Assembly (NCBI GenBank): GCA_002118135.1
Contig: BDIU01000253.1
Location: 62,001-126,000 of the forward strand
Direction of reading: 5' to 3'
Source: Trebouxia sp. TZW2008
Lineage: Eukaryota > Chlorophyta > Trebouxiophyceae > Trebouxiales > Trebouxiaceae
DNA length: 64,000 nt
Positions 14,301-23,866 of this stretch are shown one piece after another (position 1 is the first letter of the stretch; each line of letters begins with the position of its first letter). Made by a program: the position numbers and the translations under genes. The notes below the pieces were generated by a model that saw nothing but the letters and a program-made list of their open reading frames with translations, made no database searches and was not told the origin of the DNA.

Positions 14301-15445
14301 TGCATGCTAACATCTTTGTTTCTGGCACAAACATTGATTTGCACAGCTTCTGCTGTCATCACCTTGACGTGTTTGTGACTTGCTGCATGCCACCTGACAG
14401 CCAAATCTGTCAACACCCTGCCACTGCTGTGATTGCTGCTCGGTGAGGGCAGCCACTGGGACATGTCAAGTCTCTGCCAGTGCAGCATGCTATGCATTTC
14501 ATTTTCTCTGGACGATACCCAAGCAGACCGGTAGCCTTTGTTCACAGATATGGACCGAAGATGACTCAGGGTCAGAACGCCTACCGATGGTTCAGCTCGC
14601 TGTTGCTGTACAAGGACTTTGTACAGCTAGCAAGCAACTTGCTGCTGTTTCTGACCCTGGGCGTGCATCTGGAGCGTCGGTTTGGCACCCGCAGAGTTGC
14701 GATTTTGACAATGGTGGCAGGTGTTGGTGGCAACTTCTTCAGTGCAGCTTTTGAGGTAGGTTCAAGTCATTGTGTCTGTCTCCACATGTTGTCATTGTTC
14801 TGCGAAAGCAATAGTGCTGTTCAGCATTGGCATCTGCTGCTGGTGAGATGCTTTCAGACTCATCTGAAAGCGATTGAATGCCCAACCTGAATTTGAATTC
14901 ATTGAGTCAACCAAGCGTCTGGTAAAGCAGCAGGTCTTCATTAAATGTTCACTTAGTTGGTGATATGAAGACAAACTCCCAAAGCTGCACTGACGAGCAA
15001 GCTTTGGAATCTGTCCAAGATCATATATTGTAGCAACATTCAAGCATCATTCATTGCTGTAGACAATTATACTGCTTCACTGCAGGATCTATGTCATGTG
15101 TACTCAAGCGGGTCAGGCGCAACCTTTGGCCTGCTGATCTTGTTCATAGCAGACATGGGCTTCAATTTTGAGGCAATCAGATTTCCCATTTTGCGCATTT
15201 TGGCAGCAGCCATTCTGCTTGCAGTGTTCATTGCTGCAGCAGTTGTGCAAGGCCTACCAGCAAGACTTGCAGTCCTTGGTGGTGCCTTGACAGCCATTTT
15301 CCCTGCACTGTCTTTGCTACCGCAACTGAAAAGCGAGAAGTTTGAGTGGTGGATACCTTATGCGTCTCTGTTCACTACATTTGGTTTCTTGCTAGCTCTT
15401 CCTTTGTATGTGTACTTGAAGCGCTTGCCAGGCATTCATTGCTAA
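11307..15445 (+). CDS. Rhomboid-fold membrane protein, probably proteolytically inactive
   Basis: The 5' part is a Ser/Pro/Thr-rich, probably disordered cytosolic region in exons near 11307-11530, 11803-12044 and 12444-12730; the exact start and joins are uncertain. The certain exons are 13505-13725, 14005-14189, 14548-14755 and 15086-15445. The join of the first two forms a membrane helix (WWTLMVIATCLVTFAYMAAQ). The next exon gives RYGPKMTQGQNAYRWFSS and QLASNLLLFLTLGVHLERRF, the rhomboid TM2 region. The last gives SSGSGATFGLLILFIADMGF, aligned with the GxSG serine loop, then further hydrophobic helices. The TM2 histidine of active rhomboids (H-x3-N) is Gln here, and no His occurs in the last helices, so protease activity is unlikely even though the Ser is kept. 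The intron after 14189 appears to use a GC donor. A TGTAA signal lies at 15741. Confidence 0.8.
11671..11781 (+). repeat. Copy of a TTLL1 exon fragment inside the rhomboid-like gene
   Basis: The sequence follows 9908-10018 of TTLL1 in the same orientation, including TTCATGATCCAAG, AACTCCTCCA and CAACAGGCTGTAGTCCTGAG, with scattered substitutions. The source is the exon encoding [10 protein letters not shown] plus part of the adjoining intron. The copy lies in an intron of the neighbouring rhomboid-like gene, about 1.76 kb away, and is antisense to that gene's product. Confidence 0.85.
12401..12437. repeat. A/T-rich inverted repeat able to form a hairpin
   Basis: An arm beginning AACACAAGAAAAAAA is followed after two bases by a near-perfect inverse, TTTTTTGTTTTTGTGTT. 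It lies just upstream of a putative exon of the rhomboid-like gene and next to a TTGTCCTTAC motif of the dispersed family, so it may be part of such an element. Confidence 0.6.
12945..13200 (+). mobile_element. 5'-truncated non-LTR retrotransposon tail, copy 2
   Basis: The plus strand encodes QVKGSNPPGWPRKIWNDIVL, SDFHKLNIRRPFSDVLNKPA and WRDKTCGTHT followed by a stop. An ATT/GTT trinucleotide tail follows. A Pro-Arg-Lys stretch, then W-x-D, then A-W-R near the end is the usual C-terminal tail of reverse transcriptases of LINE-like elements. It matches 7900-8060 in both the coding and the 3' non-coding part. It lies in an intron of the rhomboid-like gene, in sense orientation. A weaker third match may lie at 42709-42750. 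Confidence 0.75.
13410..13482 (+). repeat. ~70-bp dispersed element, copy 1
   Basis: Core GCTGGACAGGCTCAGCAGGC followed by CCAGCTAGGTAC and CAGCAATCAA, preceded by TTCATTCATTC. The same element occurs at 17460-17533 and, inverted, at 16700-16778. Confidence 0.75.
13786..13850 (+). repeat. Copy of the acceptor and first bases of the last rhomboid-like exon
   Basis: The bases around TTCACAGGATCTATGTCATG and TGTACTCAAATGTATCAGGC repeat the intron end and exon start at 15057-15117. The copy loses the reading frame shortly after (GTAATGAG) and so looks like a pseudo-exon placed two introns upstream. Confidence 0.8.
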
Positions 15446-15572
15446 TGCTTGGCAGTGCTGTAGAGTTGTCAGAACAAATGCCTCTTGTTTTGCTTATGCA
15501 TTCATTGCTAACGCTCAGCAGTGTTGTAGGGATGCTGTAGAAACAGACGTCTGTTGTGTTACTTTTGCAGTC
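15425..15572 (+). repeat. Imperfect ~70-bp tandem duplication at the rhomboid-like 3' end
   Basis: GGCATTCATTGCTAATGCTTGGCAGTGCTGTAG at the end of the coding region is repeated about 70 bp later as GCATTCATTGCTAACGCTCA plus GCAGTGTTGTAG. The first copy includes the stop codon. Confidence 0.75.
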
Positions 15573-16200
15573 AGAAACTCTGAAGTAGACATTGCGATTT
15601 TGCATGTAGATGTAGATTCTCATTAGTAGCCACCAATAAGTTGCATGCCTTAAAGAAGGTTTCTTGCGCACATACGGTTTGCCAGTGAGTTCTCTAGAGC
15701 CTGATAGAGGGCTATGTAGGAAGTCTGCCATAGCTTTGCGTGTAACTTCTATGTATCACCGATGTCATGGAGCGACATGTTACAACACATAAGCACAATG
15801 ATTTTCATGTCAATTGACGTTCCAAGTTGCTGTGGGCGCAAATGCTTGCAATGGATTCAGTCAATGGCAACATTTATTGTCCAAAACCTTCCATCATGTT
15901 TCTGTCACCACGACAGATCAGTACAAAGCAATTTGGAAACCAGGCCAGGACGAAACAGTAACTGAAAAAAGGAGTCCGGGCCTTTACAGCATACGCTGCT
16001 TTCGTACATGAGTACAGAGATCTGAAGTGCAGGGTCTTTGCAAAGCGTCATCAACTGCCTTAACCACCCAAAAAGCGCCATTCTTTGACTCAAGAGGGTT
16101 CTGCATTAGCATTGAGTCAGCTGCAGACAGGCTGCGCTGACAGCATGTTGTGCCTGCATGTGTGCGTGCGCGACTACGCCTTTGTGCCCATCAGAAGCTG
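15446..16200. terminator. Convergent 3' ends with poly(A) signals on both strands
   Basis: The rhomboid-like gene ends at 15445 and the methyltransferase at 16201, facing each other. TGTAA occurs on the plus strand at 15741, and its complement TTACA at about 15984 serves the minus-strand gene, 217 bases past its stop. No further gene is seen between them. Confidence 0.55.
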
Positions 16201-19112
16201 TCAACTCTTGTCGCGTCGGCGTCTCCAGACTGTACAGCATGTGACACCCCATTCATACTTGCGTGCTGTATGTCGAGTCAAGTATGGGATGTCCTCTTGG
16301 TCTATCAGGTCGAAGTGGGGATCCAAATGCTGCTTGATGCCATCAAGGGTCCTCACTGGCTCGTTTGCCTTCTGCAGTGAAAGGCAGAAGGTTTGAAAGG
16401 CAAAATTGGCTCATGTGCGTTCTACAATGACAGACAGAACCTTTGAAAGGCAACACTGGCTCATTTGCCCCCTGCAATGAAAGGCAGGCCTTACCTTTTC
16501 TCCTTTTTTTCTTCCTTTTTCTTTGTACTGGGGTCTTTTTGGGAAAAAACCTTGCAAGCGCAACATCTTTGAAAGGCAACAAGCACAAAGCCAACACGGT
16601 ATATGCTGCATCGAGTATGCTTACAGTCCTTGCTAAACAGCAACAAACAGGTTGCTTTCAGGCAAGGACCAAATGCACAAGATTGCTGGTTGAAGACAGT
16701 TGATCGCTCCAGTACGTGCCTAGCTGAGCCTGCTGAGCCTGTCCAGCACGCGTCTTCAATGATTAAAAACGAATGAAGGACCAAAAGCTATGCACAGACT
16801 GACAGCAATGCTTTCAAAGCAGGACCATGCTCAACAACATTCACCTTGTAAAATCCGCCAAGCCAATTTTCCTTGGGTGTATTGTGCTCTGACCATGAGT
16901 GTGCTGATGACAGCACCACCACCCCGTCTGGTTTGACTAAGCTGGATAGGCGGTCCAAGAACAGCGCAGGGTTTGGAAGACGCTCAATGACATTGGCAGC
17001 CAGCACAGCATCAAACTGTATCAGATTCTGTGGCAACCTGCACAAATCTGCCTGCAAGCAACGAACCATCATGCAGAAAGGAAATCATATGCTTTGAAAG
17101 ACAAGTGTATGCCAAACGGTATCAGACTCCACAGCAACCTGCACAAATCTGCCTGCAAGCAACAAATCATCACACAGAAACAATATACACACATGCGTAC
17201 ATACAAATACATGCTAGTTTGGCTCAAAGGCCTTGCTAGGTTCATATCGTCACCAAGCAACTGTCTGTGATCAACCCAGTCTGTACACATGCTGGACCAC
17301 TAAACAAAACAGAAAAATACGCTTTGAAAGAAAAGTGTATGCCAAACTGTATCAGGTTCTGTGGCAATCTGCACAAGTCTGCCTGCAAGCAATACATCAC
17401 CATGAATGGTTACTGCAGCCAGCATGCGCTGCCATGGATCATGTGTGGTGTCAAATATTCATTCGATTTTCGTTCATTCTAGACGTATGCTAGACAGGCT
17501 CAGCAGGCCCAGCTAGGTTCGTGCTGAAGCAATGAAATGTCGCCAATCATTTCGGTCCTGTGCTATCCTGAAATATGGTCAGATCATGATGTGGATGACT
17601 GGATCATGAACATGCTGAATGTGATCTGGCTGTACAGCACAATGCAGAGCCCACATGCCAATATCAGTATGGCTGCAAACTCCGCCGTTTTCCAAGGCAG
17701 CTCTATTGACAGACCAGGTGTCAGACTAGGTTTTGTATGCATAGATTTTATTCCCGGCACTTCTTGATGCTTTGTTGAGAACATCAAAGACGATTAAGGT
17801 GTAGTGGTGTGTGTGTGGCGTCGCAGCACTAGCACCTGTCCATCATCTCCCTAGCTATCTAGGTGCTTTGTTGACGAACGCCAAAGCAATAGAGTGCATG
17901 TCTGTTTTAATTTAGTTGTCTGTTCTGTATTGATTCATTGTTCACATTGTCTGTTGACTCCCCTGTTGGGTCCCAAAGACAGTCAATTACATTAATTGAT
18001 TGATGGCAAACCTGTATGAATTGGACGCGGTCTGCATCCACGTCATCAGGAAGCTGTGCTAAGCGAGTAGCTGTGATGTCACCCTCCTCTGCAGTTGTAA
18101 AAGCGAGAACGCCCTCTCTCTGTAGTACCTATGCACATCACATTCATTCTTGATCCACTGAAGGTGTTTGCCATGCAGGACACAAGCAGCATTTGGTCTG
18201 TTCCAATATCAACAAAGCTATCACAGGCAATGTGGCCCGTTTTGGCAGCAACAACACAAAAGCAATCTACATTCTGTGCATGCACTGATGCAACTTGCTT
18301 GTTCGAAAGAAAGCAATTTTGCTGCCAAAAGTCGAAAAGAATAGAAGACACAGGATTCTATGCCATCAGACGTCAATATGGGGGCTTCTGTGAATACAGC
18401 CAGCCTCAGGTACAGGAAAATGTGCCACTTCACGGGGCTGCTCACCTGTGCAGCTTTTATGAAGTGCTGAGAGCTGTCAATGCCAACAACAGACTGGAAG
18501 GCTCTTGCAAGGGCAAACAAAGCAACCTTGATGTCTCATAGGCATTGGAGCAGTATATATACATGTGAGTGAGTGCACTGCTGACCTGTGCAGCTTTGAT
18601 AAAGTGCTGAGAGCTGTCAATGCCAACAACAGATTGGAAGGCTCTTGCAAGGGCAAAGGAGCTGCCCCCTACTGCACAGCCCAAGTCTAGTGCAGCAGCT
18701 CCACCTTGTTCTCCTGTGAAGTCTTGCAAAGCTAGGCAATTTCGCTCGCACAGCAATACAAGCCTGTCTAGGAACTGCAAAGCCTCCTGCAGGGGACTGA
18801 TCAGCTTCGTCAGCATGCGATCATGGCGCAAATTGAGGAATGCAGATAATCATTGTGTACCTTTGGTCCACCTGGGTACGGCAAAACTTCCTGTGGGGTT
18901 GCGTAGTGGAACTGCAAGTACTCATCAACTGCCCTTTTTACGTCGAAGGAGTGGTCGCCATTCGATACAGGCCGGACGCCCGCGCGGCTGAACCAGCCGT
19001 GATATCTATACAGTCTGTAGGCTGAGTATGCTGCTGCTGCCGAGGCGCCAAGGGTCACTGCAGCGACCGTGTACCGTTTCGACCACTTAAGGTCGGAACA
19101 CCTCTGCAGCAT
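16201..19112 (-). CDS. OvoA C-terminal-type methyltransferase (putative 4-mercaptohistidine N1-methyltransferase)
   Basis: Exon 1 (18861-19112) starts MLQRCSDLKWSKRYT, has a hydrophobic Ala-rich anchor (VAAVTLGASAAAAYSAY), and ends EYLQFHYATPQEVLPYPGGP. Exon 2 (18586-18786) carries the SAM-binding motif ALDLGCAVGGSSFALARAFQ and VVGIDSSQHFIKAAQ. A later exon ends at 18012 with ITATRLAQLPDDVDADRVQF. The next (16845-17051) gives FDAVLAANVIERLPNP and ENWLGGFYK. The last (16201-16371) gives EPVRTLDGIKQHLDPHF and ARKYEWGVTCCTVWRRRRDK. These blocks match the C-terminal methyltransferase domain of OvoA (ovothiol pathway) in order. The sulfoxide-synthase part of OvoA is absent, so this is a stand-alone, possibly membrane-anchored enzyme. 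Small exons between 18095 and 18580 were not resolved. Introns carry several exon-fragment copies. Confidence 0.85.
16365..16495 (-). repeat. Three tandem copies of a 3' splice acceptor region
   Basis: The intron end and first codons of the last methyltransferase exon (plus strand GGCTCGTTTGCCTTCTGCAG) recur as GGCTCATGTGCGTTCTACAA and GGCTCATTTGCCCCCTGCAA, about 60 bp apart, each with a GAAAGGCA neighbour. Only the copy nearest the exon continues into the conserved coding sequence. Confidence 0.75.
16700..16778 (-). repeat. ~70-bp dispersed element, copy 2 (inverted)
   Basis: The reverse complement reads GCTGGACAGGCTCAGCAGGC, then TCAGCTAGGCACGTACTGGAG, preceded by TTCATTCG. It matches copies at 13410-13482 and 17460-17533. 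Confidence 0.75.
17085..17405 (-). repeat. Two pseudo-exon copies of a methyltransferase exon start
   Basis: The acceptor and first codons of the exon at 16845-17051 (encoding ADLCRLPQNLIQ) recur at about 17120-17165 and 17350-17395, each with the flanking GCTTTGAAAG...AAGTGTATGCCAAAC block. Neither copy continues into FDAVLAANV. Confidence 0.85.
17460..17533 (+). repeat. ~70-bp dispersed element, copy 3
   Basis: Reads GCTAGACAGGCTCAGCAGGC and CCAGCTAGGTTCGTGCTGAA, preceded by TCGTTCATTC. Same orientation as the copy at 13410-13482. Confidence 0.8.
17742..18004 (+). mobile_element. ~260-bp dispersed element, copy 1
   Basis: From CTTCTTGATGCTTTGTTGAG to ATTAATTGATTGATGG this block matches 43752-44013 over its whole length, with shared landmarks GCAGCACTAGCACCT, GGTGCTTTGTTGAC, and TGTCTGTTGAC near the end. 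It ends in ATTGATTG-type simple repeats, as 3' ends of non-LTR elements or SINEs often do. It sits in an intron of the methyltransferase gene. No protein is encoded with confidence. Confidence 0.8.
18440..18540 (-). repeat. Copy of the 3' half of methyltransferase exon 2
   Basis: The block repeats 18580-18665, including the donor site and the codons for FALARAFQSVVGIDSSQHF, with only a few differences. It lies in the intron immediately downstream of the true exon, about 145 bp away. Confidence 0.9.
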
Positions 19113-20080
19113 ACTCACGCAGACCTCCTAAGGCCCATTCTCAAGACATGATTTGTGAAGGCAGCAACAATACGGAACACAGCACGTCTGCAGCTTCACA
19201 GGACGTCAATCGCGCAGTGTGTGTGTGTACCTTCGATGTTGTTTGCCTCTGGCAGCATGAACGAGCTCCGAAACCAGAACGTTCATCTACTGTTCAAATT
19301 TCGCATAGCTTGTGCTGAGGGCTTTGCAGGCCATGCAATAGCACAGACCGATGCACCAATAAGAATTACAGAACCCGCATCTTGCGGTGAGGTCCAGCGC
19401 AGACAATCGTCAATAGCTCAATGCATGACGCTGGACCCAGGCATGCATGCATATACAGCATTTGGCAGCATTTTGAGGCCTCTTCTGGCGCTGTAGCGGC
19501 AAGAAACATGTACACTTCAGGCAAATTTGTAGCCATGACGACTGATATTGTCGTTTCTCCCCTTATTATACGCGCGAGCGAGTGAAACTTTCTTTGCAGG
19601 ATAGGCTGGTGAGTTTGAGCAAAGGACCTGTCATGGAAGTTGCACACAGCCAAATTACTCAACAGTCTTTTACGAATCAGTGCACGCATGATGTCCTGTT
19701 ATGCAGCGCCATGTTTCAAAGCAGGGCTCAGAATCGTCCCGCAGAGCCTCACACTGTCCGTCTCGAGGAACCTTCTGCCGGTGTGCACCCTATAGGTTCG
19801 GCTGTTCGATGAATTGCGGACCGAGCTTGAGTTGCGTGCAGTCGTTGAAGATTTGACTTGCCCGTGCAGGAAAGTAGCGTTGGCTTGATAACGCAGCAAA
19901 CGCTCAGGTGTTGCAGATCGAGTCTGCCGCAGTAGCAGGACGCGGCGCAGAGCCACGGAATGTCATCTCCGACAGGGCTTGTGCTCGTTTGCTTCTCCGG
20001 CGTTGACCACATCAGGTCGACCAGCTGTGTTCGACAGCTTGTTGTAAACATAGTTCAGAGTACGCACGTGACTCCGACGA
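19113..20080. promoter_or_regulatory. Divergent intergenic region, methyltransferase / DJ-1
   Basis: Contains the start regions of the minus-strand methyltransferase and the plus-strand DJ-1 family gene. A minus-strand frame at 19699-19956 is Arg/Ser-rich and looks like a targeting peptide, but begins at GTG and lacks a following exon. An unrecognised first exon of the DJ-1 gene may also lie here. Confidence 0.4.
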
Positions 20081-23033
20081 ATGGGTGACATCGATAGTGC
20101 CTCACGCAGGACGCAAGACGGCAAGAAGCACGAGACTGGGTTCTTCCTGAAAGAGCTAGGCGCACCTTTGATCAAGATCCTTGAGGCTGGATATGGTGTG
20201 GAGGTAATGGCTTGCATAGCTGGCTCAGAAACAATAAAAGACAGAAACTTTGCACAAGAGCCTGTTGCAGATGCACTCTGCATGCATGCATGCATGCCTG
20301 GCAGTAGGTCATGCGTGAAACACATGATGCATAGACAGTGCAGTCGACATGATGATTGTGATGCCTTTGACTCAGCATTTTGCTGGGTAGCGTTGACGCT
20401 TTGTCATACACTACGATTTATGGGTCCCTGGTCCTGTTGCTGTGGGGCTGTGTAGTCTGAGATTGCTATGTATGTGCAGCTGCAGATCAAGCATGAAATG
20501 CTGAAGCCAATGGGATCATGATCATGCCAGCATGATGTTGTGTGTCTTCATGCTTTGCATGCCTCTCCTGCATGGAGTCAAGTCAGCTGCTTTTGCAGTT
20601 CGCCAATCCTATGGGTGAGGAGCCTCGCATGGGTTCCTCGTCACACGTGAATTGCTAGTTCAGAATGCACCGTGATATCATGCCTCGTCATGCTTTGTAT
20701 GCTTCTCCCGCATCACATCACAGCTGCTGTAGCGGTTTGCCAATCTCAGTGGAGAGGAGCCCCACATGGAAGCCTTGTCAGACATGAACTGCCAAATCAG
20801 AATGCACTGTGACATCATGCTTTGTCATGCTGCGTGCCTCTCTCGTGTCAAATTCAGCTGCTGTTGCAGTTTGCCAACCCAACTGGTGAGGAACCACACA
20901 TATATCGCTTGTCAGACAGCTCCATTTCTTTCATTTATTCTCTTTCACTGAATCTCTCTACAGCTTGTTCATGAATCTCTGAGTCTTGACATTCCTTGAT
21001 GTGAAGTGACACTGGCATGAGCATCAGCCTTGTGTTTAGCAGCAGAGCTGAGTCATGGATCTTGCTTCATGCAGCTTGTACTCACCAAATGCTGTGTGCA
21101 AGCTCTGCTTGATGGTCATCCAGCTTCTTTCAGTCGTGCTCGTTGTAATTGTGGCGACTGCTGACACAAACATGTACAGTAGGGCCTACAACGATGAGTT
21201 AAGGGCTTACAGGATGTTTGCCTAGCTTCACAGATAGAGAAACTGTAAGGAAATGATTGTTGTTGCAGTTTGCCAACCCAACTGGTGAGGAGCCACACAT
21301 GGATCCCTTGTCAGACAGCTCCATCTGGTTTCTGCCCAGCCTTACAGAAATAGAGAATGAGAAGGAGTTGTTGAAGAAGATTGGGGCGGAAAAGAATTTC
21401 AAGAGACCTACCAAGTTCAGTGACATCACAGAGCAGCAGCTGCAAAAGTATGTTGGCATTTTGATTCCTGGAGGTATCTACAGCTCAACCTTGTCATCAA
21501 CAGCCCAAAAGCCTGTAAGCTGACAACCACTTTTGTCTCATGCGACACCTGATTGAATGACCTGCGTCGTTTTCAGCAAACTAACCTCAAACCCTAATGG
21601 CATTTCACCACTTGTAATGCTCAAACGCTGTGCAAATTGTACACTTGTTGCTCATGCGCCAATGACTGACCTATTGTCTGACAAGAACTTGGAGTTGCAT
21701 TCTGCAGCGTTTTCAAATGTCACAGAAGCCCAAAGCCAGCACTACAATTGTTACTCACTTTGATCTCACTGTAGCATCTCAAGGTTACTCGAGCTGCTAT
21801 ATGCACAGCTCATGCGCCAATCACTGACATGTGGTCTGACAAGGAGTTAATCGCATTCTCCTGCACTTTCACAAGACACAAAACTTCACTGCTAACATGT
21901 GTCAATTGTGACGATGTCGCTCACAGGTCATGATCCAATGACTCATCTTTGGTCTGACAAGATATTTGCTGCACTTTCACAAGACACAGAAGCCCACTGC
22001 TGGCATGTGCCATGGCGTGGTGGGTCTGCTGTCCACCAAGACTAAGAGTGCGGACCCAGACACCCACTGATGCTACAATGGCTATGAAATGACCTTACAC
22101 GCTACCTTCATTTCATTGCTGTCAGCTGTGATACAATTACAATGTAACTTTGCATAAGGATCATGTGCCAGTGACTGCCCTGTCCAGGACCCTGCTCGCA
22201 TTCTCCTGCAAGTCCACAAGTCACAGAACTCACTGCTGACATGTGCCAATCGTGACGATGTCGCTCACAGGTCATGCACCAATGACTGATCTTTGGTCTG
22301 ACAAGGACTTGGGACGGATTCTGCTGCATTTCCACAAGACACAGAAGCCCACTGCCAGCATGTGCCATGGTGTGGTGGGACTGCTGTCCACTAAGGTAGC
22401 GGACCCAGACACCCCCTGGTGCTACAAGGGCTATGAAATGACCTGCTACAGCAACACTGAGGAGAAGACCAATGAAGCTTTGTTTGGGGACAATTTGCAA
22501 TTCAAGGTAACTCCTTGTGAACTTCTGTGAGACTGCTCTTGTCAGTGTATCTAAATCTGTTGTTTTGCGTTGCCTTGATGTCACCAGAGCGCATTACAGC
22601 ACAATTTGCGCTTGAAAGCGGTGAAGTCAACACATACGACAGGCGACATGCACGTCATATGTGATGACTTTGACAATACCCTGAGCTTGCTGTAGAATTA
22701 TAGAGTAACAATGGCTAGGCAGCCTGACCACATGGCCTTCAGGCTGGGCATATTTGTGCAGACCCTAATCATGATATTATAGCAAATCTGTTGTGTCCGT
22801 AATTGAACAAATGTGTGCAGTCCTGTTCAGCATCAACTCCTGGACGAACATGAATGGCACGTGCACATTTGCAGGCGGAGGATGTGCTACGTGAAAATGG
22901 TGCAATCATGAAGCAGGCGTACCCTATGGTGTCAAAGGTCACGGTGGACAGAGAAGTCATCACAGCACAGCAGCCCAGCAGTGCCTTTGCCTTTGGAGAT
23001 GCTATTGTCAAGGCGCTCTCTGCCAAGGCTTGA
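20081..23033 (+). CDS. DJ-1/PfpI family protein (class I glutamine amidotransferase-like fold)
   Basis: The first recognised exon (ATG 20081) gives GKKHETGFFLKELGAPLIKI and ends LEAGYGVE. The exon from about 21269 gives FANPTGEEPHMDPLSDSSIW, ILIPGG at its end, and an intervening helical region. The exon at 22269-22506 continues HAPMTDLWSDKDLGRILLHF and holds the nucleophile elbow ASMCHGVVGLLS. The last exon (22876-23033) gives AEDVLRENGAIMKQAYP and VTVDREVITAQQPSSAFAF, stop at 23031-23033. The order E-x-x-x-P, then PGGHxPM, then the CHG nucleophile with catalytic Cys, then ITxQxPxSA matches Hsp31/PfpI-type DJ-1 proteins, which act as glyoxalases, deglycases or stress chaperones. The first beta strand of the fold is missing, so an upstream exon is likely. 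TGTAA lies at 23710. Introns and the 3' flank contain many degenerate exon copies. Confidence 0.85.
20590..20930 (+). repeat. Three pseudo-exon copies of the DJ-1 second exon start
   Basis: The acceptor and codons for FANPTGEEPHM at 21266-21320 are repeated at about 20592, 20728 and 20862 with spacing near 135 bp. Copies carry substitutions such as CCAATCCTATGGGTGAGGAG and CCAATCTCAGTGGAGAGGAG. All are followed by TGTCAGACA or CGTCACACG blocks and lose the coding frame. Confidence 0.9.
21640..22095 (+). repeat. Degenerate copies of the DJ-1 nucleophile exon
   Basis: Blocks at about 21650-21740, 21815-21900 and 21925-22095 repeat the start of the exon at 22269, including GTCATGCACCAATGACTGAT and the ACACAGAAGCCCACTGC segment. 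The third copy even covers GCATGTGCCATGGCGTGGTG around the catalytic Cys codon, but small deletions break its frame. Confidence 0.9.
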
Positions 23034-23425
23034 TGCAGAAGTCTACAAGATGCAGTCATGCAGCAGGCATATCTTATGTGAAAGATCATGGTAGAGAGAG
23101 AAGTTCTCACTGCGCAGCAGCCCAGCAGTGCCTTTGCCTTTGAGGACGCCGTTGTCAAAGCGCTCTCTCCCAAGGCTTGTGCAGAACCATGCTATGTGCA
23201 GGAACTGCAATGTTTGATGTCACTGTATTGGGTCTTGTGATGTATATGCGCTGGATGAGAACAAACATGTGTTGTCTTGGCATGTCTGGGACCTCATTGC
23301 ATTCTGGACAGAGAAGACATCGTGGCACAGCAGCCTAGCAGCGCTTTTCTCTTTGAAGACGCCATGGTCAAGGCGCTCTCTGCCTCAGCTTGGTGCAGAA
23401 TTCTACATCATGCAGTCACTGCCAG
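23034..23425 (+). repeat. Two copies of the last DJ-1 exon downstream of the stop codon
   Basis: The coding block around GCAGCAGCCCAGCAGTGCCT is repeated at about 23040-23185 and 23300-23420, with GACAGAGAAG and CGCTCTCTGCC landmarks kept. They lie after the true stop at 23031 and so are either 3' UTR or alternative 3' ends. Confidence 0.85.
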
Positions 23426-23639
23426 GGATAGTCACCTGTGAATGCCTATGCCATGAGCTTTGCACATGCATTGGTTGGCATCTCGCTTCACGTTACTGTG
23501 AACACACACGGACAAGGCTGCATACTGTCTCAGCCTCAGAGCTTGTGAGAATTCTTGTGTCCATCTGCTGTTACTTGACAGCGCTGCGGGTGTACTGTTG
23601 AGCGACCTGACATGTGCATTCACGCTTGAGGCATCATTG

Positions 23640-23760
23640 TCGTGATCACTAGGTGCTTAGTTACAGTGACCTTGTTGCTTTGCCACAGCTTGATCCGTAT
23701 GACAGAGGCTGTAACTAAAATCGGTGTTGATCAAGTAGGTTCAAATTGGCTGTTACAGCG
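23640..23760. terminator. Overlapping convergent poly(A) signals
   Basis: TTACA at 23661 gives TGTAA on the minus strand, 202 bases past the spinster stop codon. TGTAA at 23710 serves the plus-strand DJ-1 gene. If both are used, the two transcripts overlap at their 3' ends by about 50 bases or more. Confidence 0.5.
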
Positions 23761-23866
23761 GAATGTGCTGGTCTGACGAAGCATAAGGTCTGCCCAGCAT
23801 GGTCTTTCCAGCACACCGATCAGCAACCAAGCAGAAGATGCAGCAACACAAGTCAACAACAACGAC

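Noticed and set aside
19699..19956. Minus-strand frame resembling a mitochondrial targeting peptide
   Set aside because: Starts at GTG, has no downstream exon on the minus strand that continues it, and overlaps the upstream region of the DJ-1 gene.
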